Origin: CAWGUU01 sp963825765
Lineage (GTDB): Bacteria; Actinomycetota; Acidimicrobiia; Acidimicrobiales; AC-14
Direction of reading: 5' to 3'
DNA: 47,158 nt
Assembly (NCBI GenBank): GCA_963825765.1
Contig: CAWGUU010000025.1
Location: forward strand, 1-47,158
Shown here: positions 41,621-47,158 of the stretch, one piece after another
Layout of the letters: every line of letters begins with the position of its first letter
Numbering within the stretch: the first letter of the stretch is position 1
The notes under the pieces: generated by a model
The model's input: the letters and a program-made list of their open reading frames with translations, nothing else
Databases searched by the model: none
What the model was told of the DNA's origin: nothing
Made by a program: the position numbers and the translations under genes

Positions 41621-42544
41621 TCAGAAGTAGAGGAAGCCCACCTCCGACCTGGATTCGACCTGGACGACCACGCCGTTTTCGGTGTCGAACGCGGACGCGC
41701 TCACGTCGGCCTTCGCCATGCCGACCGCGAACATGAGCCCGTCGGTCGCCACCACCGGGGCCTGCCATGAGGTCACGGTCGGCGAGCAGTCCACCGCCAG
41801 GCTCGACGTCCCGTCGGAGACCGACTTGTCGTGGCGCTGCTGGCTCAGGGTCACCTGGACCTGCGCCTGGGCGGGGCGGGAGCAGGAGATCGTCCCGCGG
41901 ACTATGGCAGTGCCCTTGAAATGGTCGAGCGACCCGGTCGGGTTGACGGACATCTTCATCTCGAGGAGGGGGGGCGGGCCGAACTGCACGGACCCCCGAA
42001 GCGCGGGCTTCTCACCCTCGCAGTGCTGCTCGAACGTCGCCTGGAAGGACGCGAGGGAGCCATCGGCGCCATAGGAGGCCTCCAGCACCTCGAAGCTGCC
42101 CGTGAGCTGATTGCACCCCCGGCCTTGTCCGTACACGCTCAGCCCCGGCTCGGTCGGAGCCTGGAACGGGTACCGGGTGGCGTTGGGGTACGAGCCGGGG
42201 GCGAGCTGGGCTCCGCCAGGAGCGGCGAAGTCGAGGTACCACCAGTCCCCCTGCGCACCTGTCACGGCGATGTGCACCGCGTTGCCGTTGCTGTCCGAGC
42301 CGAAGACGTCACCGCCGGCGGTGTCGTACGCATAACTGAGCCCCTGACCGATGTAGTCGCCGGGATCGCTGGTCATCGACAACGACCCGGATATTGGCGG
42401 GGCCGAAGCCGGCTCGGTGGTTTCGGCGGCGAGCGCGGAAGGTGGTGCCAGGCCGGCCATCAGCACGAGGGCCGCGGCGGCGAGGGCCGCTGCTACGAAG
42501 GCGCCCCTGCGAATCCTCCCGACTCGGGTGACGTTCATGTTCAT
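41621..42544 (-). CDS. Secreted protein of unknown function
   Basis: ATG 42544 follows AGGAGG with eight bases between. The 307-residue product has an Arg-containing signal peptide (about 8-40, ending SALAAET). The mature part has two beta-rich modules. The first (about 55-185) has SDPGDYIGQGLSYAYDTAGGDVFG and QGDWWYLDFAAPGGAQLAPGSYPNATRYPF, a pattern I have seen in other uncharacterised secreted bacterial proteins, with Cys in GRGCNQLTGSFEVLE and EQHCEG. The second (about 190-290) also has two Cys. It is divergent from the sigma factor gene. Confidence 0.8.
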   Translation of the reverse strand: MNMNVTRVGRIRRGAFVAAALAAAALVLMAGLAPPSALAAETTEPASAPPISGSLSMTSDPGDYIGQGLSYAYDTAGGDVFGSDSNGNAVHIAVTGAQGDWWYLDFAAPGGAQLAPGSYPNATRYPFQAPTEPGLSVYGQGRGCNQLTGSFEVLEASYGADGSLASFQATFEQHCEGEKPALRGSVQFGPPPLLEMKMSVNPTGSLDHFKGTAIVRGTISCSRPAQAQVQVTLSQQRHDKSVSDGTSSLAVDCSPTVTSWQAPVVATDGLMFAVGMAKADVSASAFDTENGVVVQVESRSEVGFLYF

Positions 42545-42602
42545 GACGAAACCTCCTGTGTCCTCTGTCCAGCCGGATTCCGACGGCTGCATGTATCAGG
42601 GT

Positions 42603-42630
42603 CAGACGTGGGTGGTCCCGCCGTTCTTCC
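42603..42630 (-). promoter_or_regulatory. Possible ECF-type promoter of the secreted protein gene
   Basis: Within the 311-bp space between 42545 and 42855 the minus strand carries GGAAGA (42625-42630), then 16 bases, then CGTCTG (42603-42608), similar to the GGAA-N16-CGT(C/T) layout of ECF sigma promoters. It would start transcription about 55-60 bases before ATG 42544. The rest of the space shows no gene. Confidence 0.35.
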
Positions 42631-42855
42631 AAGCGTCTGCTGGTTGCCGGCCCCGCGACGCCTTTGACCGTCCCCGCCCGGCTCACACGACTGGTCGGTC
42701 GGACTGGCCATCTCACCTCACCTGGAGGCGAGGAAACCCTTCCCCCCCGGCCAGCCAGGACCCCCGCCGGGGGCCCTTACCCACCAGCCTGCGAAAGCGC
42801 ACGCTGAGGCGGACAGGTGGCGGGGCCACCGACGAACCCAGGAGGGGCAGTGGGT

Positions 42856-43407
42856 ATGGATGGCAACGGAGAACTGACCTGTGACGCTCTGGCCGACTCG
42901 ATCAGGGAGAACGAGCCACGCCTGCGCGCCCTCGCCCTTCGCATGCTCGGTGACCACCACTCCGCCGACGACGCTGTGCAGGAGGCATGCCTGCGGGCAC
43001 TGCGCTCGATCGGTCGCTTCCGGGGCGATGCCTCGATGGCAACCTGGCTGTACACCATCACGTCCAACGTGTGCATCGACGAGTGGCGCCGGCGACGGCG
43101 GCGGCCGGTCCTCGCCGCCGACACGGACGACGCGGGACCCTCGGATGTCGTAGCCGACTTCGCCGACGCATCGGTCTCCCGCTCCGGCCTGACCGATGCG
43201 CTCGCCGGCCTGTCCGCGCCGCAACGGGAGGCGTTCGTGCTCGTCGAGGTGTGGGGGTTCGACTATGCCGAAGCCGGCGCCCGCCTGGGCGTCCCGTCCG
43301 GCACCGTCGCCTCGCGCCTCCACCGGGCCAAGCAGGCCATCCGCCGGTACATGGACAGCGCGGGGGAGAAACCTCACGGTTGGCTGCCCCTCGGCGAGGC
43401 GGCGTAG
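42856..43407 (+). CDS. ECF (RpoE-type) sigma factor
   Basis: The 183-residue sigma factor has region 2 (LRALALRMLGDHHSADDAVQEACLRALRSIGRFRGDASMATWLYTITSNVCID, about 25-77) and region 4 (LTDALAGLSAPQREAFVLVEVWGFDYAEAGARLGVPSGTVASRLHRAKQAIRR, about 113-165). GGAGGGG ends eight bases before ATG 42856, favouring it over GTG 42850. No anti-sigma gene follows, though the adjacent secreted protein may be a target. Confidence 0.92.
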   Translation: MDGNGELTCDALADSIRENEPRLRALALRMLGDHHSADDAVQEACLRALRSIGRFRGDASMATWLYTITSNVCIDEWRRRRRRPVLAADTDDAGPSDVVADFADASVSRSGLTDALAGLSAPQREAFVLVEVWGFDYAEAGARLGVPSGTVASRLHRAKQAIRRYMDSAGEKPHGWLPLGEAA

Positions 43408-43502
43408 CGGTCAGGTTGCGGCGTCGGGCCGAAATGACCTTCACGGCCCGAATTACAAGAGTGCGACTGTGGTTCTGTTCCAATCGATGCGCTTCAGGCG
43501 CG

Positions 43503-43522
43503 ACAACTTCCGCCGAATTTGT
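43503..43522. promoter_or_regulatory. Inverted repeat upstream of the intact fic gene
   Basis: ACAACTTC-CGCC-GAATTTGT is an 8-bp inverted repeat with one mismatch. It is followed by TACGAT (43527-43532), a likely -10 ten bases before ATG 43543. GGTTCTGT recurs at 43470 and near 43520. It may be an operator for the Fic protein's C-terminal domain. Confidence 0.4.
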
Positions 43523-43542
43523 TCTGTACGATTGGCTAGGCC

Positions 43543-44574
43543 ATGAGCGCGACAAATTCATCCGAACCCGGCACGAGGCGGGGCCGCCCTCCCAGGGAAG
43601 AGATCTACCACCGGCTCGACACGCAGATCGCCGAACTCTGGCTGCGCATGGGAGGGCTCCCCAACCCGCTCGAGGCAGGTCACATCTGGCGCGACATCTG
43701 GTTCGAGGAGGCGCATCACTCGACCGCCATCGAGGGCAACACACTCGTCCGAGCCCAAGTCGAGACGCTGCTGGCCGAAGGAAGGGTGGTGGGTCAGAAG
43801 GAGCTACGCGAGTACCTGGAGGTCACGGGCTACGCAAACGCCGCAGACTGGGTGTACCGACAGGCCATCCAGCCTGGCGCGTGGAGCGACGACGACGGCA
43901 TCCTCACGATGACCGAGGTTCGGCAGGTTCATCGCACCGCCATGACTCCTGTCTGGGATGTCGCCCCCCATCCGGACGCAACGCCAACGGAGGCCCCGGG
44001 GAATTTTCGGGAGCACGAGATCGAGGCTTTCGCCGGCGGGATGGCTCCGCCTTCCTGGGTGCTCGTCTCCGCCGAGACCGCCTCATGGCTGGCTTCAGTC
44101 AACGCGCTCGAGGCCAGGGCGCCGGACTTCTGCAAGCGGATCGCCGCCGTTCACGCCCACTTCGAGCGAATCCACCCCTTCCTCGACGGCAACGGACGGA
44201 CGGGGCGGCTGCTCCTGAACCTGGCCCTCGTCAGGCTCGGCTACCCACCCGCGATCATCTACAAGCGGCAGAGAGCCGAGTACCTGCGGGCACTGCGGCG
44301 GGCGGACGGAGGCGAATGCGGGCAACTCGGGGAATTGCTGGCCCGGGCCATCCTGGACAACCTCTACAAGTTCATCGTCCCGGCGGTTGCAGGGCCGGCT
44401 CGGCTCGTCCCTTTGGCCGCGCTCGCCACTCCAAAGCTGAGCGCCGCTGCTCTCCGGACGGCTGCGGGGCGCGGGCGCCTACAGGCCACGCGGGGTCCCG
44501 ATGGGCAGTGGAGGAGTTCAGGGCAATGGGTTCAGGAGTACATCGAAGGGAGATGGCGCCGGCTCGGTGACTGA
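43543..44574 (+). CDS. Fic family protein (class II), intact
   Basis: The 343-residue protein carries the full Fic motif HPFLDGNGRTGR (211-222) with catalytic His211. The N-terminal inhibitory motif is S-T-A-I-E-G (60-65), where Glu64 would block ATP binding until relieved. The C-terminal segment (about 285-340, LSAAALRTAAGRGRLQATRGPDGQWRSSGQWVQEYIEGR) looks like an excisionase/MerR-type DNA-binding module. Fic enzymes AMPylate proteins; the target is unknown. Low-GC promoter-like DNA lies upstream. No adjacent FicA-type antitoxin is seen, as expected when the inhibitory helix is built in. Confidence 0.93.
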   Translation: MSATNSSEPGTRRGRPPREEIYHRLDTQIAELWLRMGGLPNPLEAGHIWRDIWFEEAHHSTAIEGNTLVRAQVETLLAEGRVVGQKELREYLEVTGYANAADWVYRQAIQPGAWSDDDGILTMTEVRQVHRTAMTPVWDVAPHPDATPTEAPGNFREHEIEAFAGGMAPPSWVLVSAETASWLASVNALEARAPDFCKRIAAVHAHFERIHPFLDGNGRTGRLLLNLALVRLGYPPAIIYKRQRAEYLRALRRADGGECGQLGELLARAILDNLYKFIVPAVAGPARLVPLAALATPKLSAAALRTAAGRGRLQATRGPDGQWRSSGQWVQEYIEGRWRRLGD

Positions 44575-44695
44575 GCGCTGTCGGCGTCGGGGCCGCGAAC
44601 CAGGCGGGATCCGCATCCCTGCGGGCGGTCACTCAAGACGTGGAGCGAAGCGCCCGATATCCCAAGTACTCACTGGCGGTATCGAGGGGGGCGCC

Positions 44696-45604
44696 GTGTC
44701 CACTGATTCGACGATCAACAGGCTGGGTCGCGGCCGATTCCTACTGGCCGGGGCGACTCTTCTCGTGGCCACGTTGGCCGCCATCGTGCCCGCCGACGCC
44801 GCGACGACCACCACGGCCCCGGCCGGCGCTTGCGGCACCACGGTCCTCAAGGCGAACGGCACGCCGTGGGTGTGCACGCTGGCGGAAAACTTCAATGGCA
44901 CGTCGCTCAACCGTGCCCTGTGGGTCCCCCAGACGTCGGCCGCCAGCGGGTTCGGCTCCCAGGACGACTGCTACGTCGACGATCCCGACAACATCGCCGT
45001 TTCGGGCGGGACGCTCAAGCTTTCCGTGCGCAAGGAGGCGGCGCCGTTCACCTGCACCACGCCGGCCTCGGCCTACAGCACCCGGTACACGGCTGGGATG
45101 GTCTCCACGTACACGAAGTGGAGCCAGACCTACGGCCGCTACGAGTTCCGGGCCAAGTTCCCCGCCGCCACCGCCAAGGGACTGCACGGCGCCCTGTGGA
45201 TGTGGCCGGACAACGCGCTGAAGTACGGCCCCTGGCCGCTGTCGGGCGAGATCGACGTGGCCGAGGTGTACAGCCTCTACAACGACCGGGCCATCCCGTA
45301 CGTCCACTACTGGCCGGGCACGGCTGCGCAGACCAACAACTACTGCCTGCTGAAGGTCTCCGACTGGCACTCCTACGTGCTGGAGTGGACGACCACCTCG
45401 ATCAAGATCAGCTTCGACGGCAAGGTGTGCGTGAACGAGCCGATCACGCCGGCGCCGCCCCTCGTGGCCCCGCAGCCCTTCGATCATCCCTTCATGCTGG
45501 CCCTGACGCAGGGGCTCGGGGTGTACGGCAACCGACTCGACCCGGCCAAGCCCCCGGTCTTCCCGGCCACGATGCAGGTCGACTACGTCCGCGTCTGGAA
45601 GTAG
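44696..45604 (+). CDS. Secreted GH16 beta-glucanase
   Basis: A signal peptide (about 9-35, ending PADAATTT) precedes a GH16 jelly roll of 302 residues in all. Catalytic motif is E185-I-D187-V-A-E190 in LSGEIDVAEVYS, lacking the extra bulge residue of laminarinases and so matching the ExDxxE group. Trp-rich carbohydrate contacts include GLHGALWMWPDN, and the fold ends MQVDYVRVWK. The five Cys suggest disulphides. It would hydrolyse a beta-1,3 or beta-1,3-1,4 glucan outside the cell. Start GTG 44696 follows GAGGGGGG. Confidence 0.88.
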   Translation: MSTDSTINRLGRGRFLLAGATLLVATLAAIVPADAATTTTAPAGACGTTVLKANGTPWVCTLAENFNGTSLNRALWVPQTSAASGFGSQDDCYVDDPDNIAVSGGTLKLSVRKEAAPFTCTTPASAYSTRYTAGMVSTYTKWSQTYGRYEFRAKFPAATAKGLHGALWMWPDNALKYGPWPLSGEIDVAEVYSLYNDRAIPYVHYWPGTAAQTNNYCLLKVSDWHSYVLEWTTTSIKISFDGKVCVNEPITPAPPLVAPQPFDHPFMLALTQGLGVYGNRLDPAKPPVFPATMQVDYVRVWK

Positions 45605-45641
45605 CCCGCTCCCGCTCCGGCGTGTGATGTTCGGGGGCGGG
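45605..45641 (+). terminator. Hairpin after the GH16 gene
   Basis: CCCGCTCCCG (45605-45614) can pair with CGGGGGCGGG (45632-45641) with one G-T pair, directly after the stop codon. Likely terminator without a T-run. Confidence 0.5.
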
Positions 45642-45662
45642 GGATCGATCCAACAGTCTGAC

Positions 45663-45693
45663 TTGATGTATCGAATACAGTTGATGTAACATC
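45663..45693 (+). promoter_or_regulatory. Promoter and operators of the ArsR-ArsC gene
   Basis: TTGATG (45663-45668) and TAACAT (45687-45692) form a -35/-10 pair with 18-bp spacing; GTG 45700 is seven bases further, implying a leaderless message. Two palindromes overlap them: TGTATCGAATACA (45667-45679) and GATGTAACATC (45683-45693). This fits autorepression by the ArsR domain. Confidence 0.6.
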
Positions 45694-45699
45694 GTCGCT

Positions 45700-46506
45700 G
45701 TGGAGACGCAGCAGGCCGAGCTGACCTCGACGGCGTTCCTGCAACTCGCAGGTCATCCGCTGCGGTGGCAGCTGCTGGGCGAGCTGGCCCGCAGCGATCG
45801 CACCGTGCACGAGCTGACCGGGCTGGTGCAGCAGCCCCAGAACCTCGTCTCCTACCACCTGGGCAAGCTCCGTACCGCCCACATGATCTCGGCGCGGCGC
45901 AGCTCGGCCGACCGCCGTGACGCGTATTACACCGTCGACCTCACCCGCGTCGGCGGGCTGCTCGCCGCCACCGGCGCGGCCCTGCACCCCGGGCTCCGGC
46001 TCGTCCCGCCCAGCTCGACGAGCGTCCGGCCATTGGACGTGAAGGCGCGGCTGTTGTTCCTGTGCACAGGGAACAGCGCCCGCTCGCAGATGGCCGAAGC
46101 CCTGGCGCGGGCCCGCTCCGGTGGACTGGTCGAAGCCCACAGCGCCGGCAGTCACCCCAAGACGCTGCACCCCAACGCCGTGCGGGCAATGCGGGAGGAG
46201 CACGGCATCGATCTGGCCGGGCACCACTCGAAGCATATGGGCGTGTTCGCACAGCAGCGGTTCGATCGGGTGATCAGCCTGTGCGACCGGGTGCGCGAGG
46301 TCTGCCCCGAGTTCCCCGGACACCCCGAGATCATCCACTGGAGCATCGCCGACCCCGCCGCCGGGCACCCGGACGGCGACGACGAGGCGAGCTACCCGGC
46401 CTTCCGGGACACGGCTGCCGAGCTCGACACCCGCATCGGGTTCCTGCTTGCCACCCTCACCGCCCCGACAACCCCGTCCCGACGACAAGCACAGGAGGAG
46501 CCATGA
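45700..46506 (+). CDS. ArsR-type regulator fused to low-molecular-weight phosphatase / arsenate reductase
   Basis: The 268-residue fusion has an ArsR winged helix (about 10-95, VHELTGLVQQPQNLVSYHLGKLRTA). An LMW-phosphatase/ArsC domain (about 115-250) follows, with the CX5R loop LFLCTGNSARSQ (Cys122, Arg128). LCDRVREVCPEFPG supplies the paired Cys, eight residues apart in register, used by thioredoxin-coupled arsenate reductases. The acidic residue is in HWSIADPA. The ArsR part lacks the ELCVCDL-type As(III) cysteines, so the signal may differ or be sensed by the reductase half. The stop overlaps the next gene's ATGA. Confidence 0.9.
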   Translation: METQQAELTSTAFLQLAGHPLRWQLLGELARSDRTVHELTGLVQQPQNLVSYHLGKLRTAHMISARRSSADRRDAYYTVDLTRVGGLLAATGAALHPGLRLVPPSSTSVRPLDVKARLLFLCTGNSARSQMAEALARARSGGLVEAHSAGSHPKTLHPNAVRAMREEHGIDLAGHHSKHMGVFAQQRFDRVISLCDRVREVCPEFPGHPEIIHWSIADPAAGHPDGDDEASYPAFRDTAAELDTRIGFLLATLTAPTTPSRRQAQEEP

Positions 46507-46894
46507 CGGAACCTCACGAGATGGTGAACGTCCGCTACATGGTCGACGACGTGGAAACCGCGATCGAGTTCTACATCAAGCATCTCGGGTTCGAGGTGCG
46601 CACCAGTTTCGCCCCTGCCATTCGCAGACGTCACCCGCGGCAACCTGCGGCTGTTGCTCAGCGGGCCGGCCAGCTCGGCCGGGCGGCCCATGCCCGACGG
46701 CACCACGCCGCGGCCCCGGCGGCTGGAACCGCATCCACCTCATCGTCGCCGACATCGCCGCCGAGGTGGCTCGACTCCGCGACGCCGGAGCGAGCTTCCG
46801 CAACGACATCGTCACCGGCCCCGGCGGCTCGCAGATCCTGCTCGAGGACCCCTCGGGCAACGTCGTCGAGCTGTTCCAGCCCGCCGGCACCTGA
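46503..46894 (+). pseudogene. VOC/glyoxalase-like protein with two frameshifts
   Basis: ATG 46503 opens MVNVRYMVDDVETAIEFYIKHLGFEVRTSFAPA. One frame over (from about 46621) it reads FADVTRGNLRLLLSGPASSAGRPMPDGTTPRP, and after a second shift in the CCCC run 46714-46717 it reads GGWNRIHLIVADIAAEVARLRDAGASF to a normal end LFQPAGT. Removing one base at each site restores a ~130-residue VOC protein. Two +1 errors are more likely than two mutations, but decay is possible. The first ATG overlaps the ArsR-ArsC stop (ATGA). Confidence 0.8.
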
Positions 46895-47158
46895 TGCAGC
46901 CCGACCAGGCACTGCCATGGGGGCTTCCACTGCCCGGAGTATCCCGCCAGCCGAGGAGCATTGCGGCGGACCCGCCGGTCGGCCTTGGCGACTCCGTCGA
47001 CTGGTCCTGGAGCGCAGGCGCACCAACCGGGGCCACAGATCCGCGCCATACAGGGAACGTCTCGGCAAGGGAACTAGGTGCCGGAGATAGCCATACGGCC
47101 CGAGAAACCGCTCGCCGTCGAAGTGGATCAGGTGGGTCGGTGACTCAGCCACCCAGAC
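46895..47158. other. Window end, no gene supported
   Basis: Open frames on both strands here are short, Arg/Pro-rich and without a ribosome-binding site or a recognisable motif. A gene may begin beyond the window edge. Confidence 0.5.

Noticed and set aside
46658..47152. Minus-strand 164-codon frame at the window end
   Set aside because: It overlaps the better-supported VOC gene and has no recognisable domain.

Overview
The window is 47 kb of high-GC DNA (roughly 70% by eye) with an actinobacterial character. Signs include frequent GTG starts, GTGA/ATGA stop-start overlaps, promoters whose -10 lies six to nine bases before the start codon (leaderless mRNAs), an OmpR-type two-component pair with a LolA-like/ABC operon, a single-domain LigD polymerase and an IS481-type integrase relic. 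An uncultured or rare Actinomycetota such as an Acidimicrobiia is my best guess; no 16S or other marker is present. There is no rRNA, no CRISPR, no phage and no intact insertion sequence. Three tRNA genes (Arg-ACG, Ser-GCU, Ser-UGA) lie on the minus strand between 18.5 and 21.7 kb.

Layout. 0-5 kb: a DUF6629 membrane protein; a NUDIX/winged-helix (NrtR-type) regulator divergent from an SPFH protein and an atypical NAD-kinase-like protein, with two palindromic operators between them; a TetR regulator and a pyridoxamine-oxidase-like protein sharing three copies of a 13-bp operator. 5-10 kb: histidine kinase and response regulator divergent from a LolA-like protein plus ABC transporter. 10-16.5 kb: a secreted TolB-like/tandem-repeat protein, a rifampicin-monooxygenase-like flavoenzyme, a two-CHRD secreted protein and a Tat-exported amine oxidase. 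16.6-21.7 kb: a frameshifted Fic protein with an elaborate palindromic operator region, an IS481 relic, the three tRNAs, a DUF2786 pair and a VapBC toxin-antitoxin module. 21.6-28.5 kb: prephenate dehydratase, LarB and LarC, a Rieske protein with a large helical domain, MscL with a zinc ribbon, and LigD-type polymerase.

28.5-36.5 kb is the clearest pathway: phenylalanine hydroxylase, 4-hydroxyphenylpyruvate dioxygenase, fumarylacetoacetase and homogentisate dioxygenase on the minus strand, divergent from an Lrp/AsnC regulator, acetoacetyl-CoA synthetase and a luciferase-like oxidoreductase. Together they convert Phe/Tyr to fumarate and acetoacetyl-CoA, except that the transaminase and maleylacetoacetate isomerase are absent here. 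36.5-47 kb: two tiny genes, a GH13 alpha-glucosidase, an N5-(carboxyethyl)ornithine synthase-like enzyme, a DUF6036 nucleotidyltransferase pair, a Fic C-terminal relic, a secreted protein divergent from an ECF sigma factor, an intact Fic protein, a GH16 glucanase, an ArsR-ArsC fusion and a frameshifted VOC protein.

Two themes cut across the window. First, many intergenic regions hold readable operators, so several local regulators can be matched to target sites. Second, several otherwise well-conserved genes are broken by single-base indels, some in G/C runs. That may reflect uncorrected sequencing errors rather than true pseudogenes, so each such call carries that caveat.
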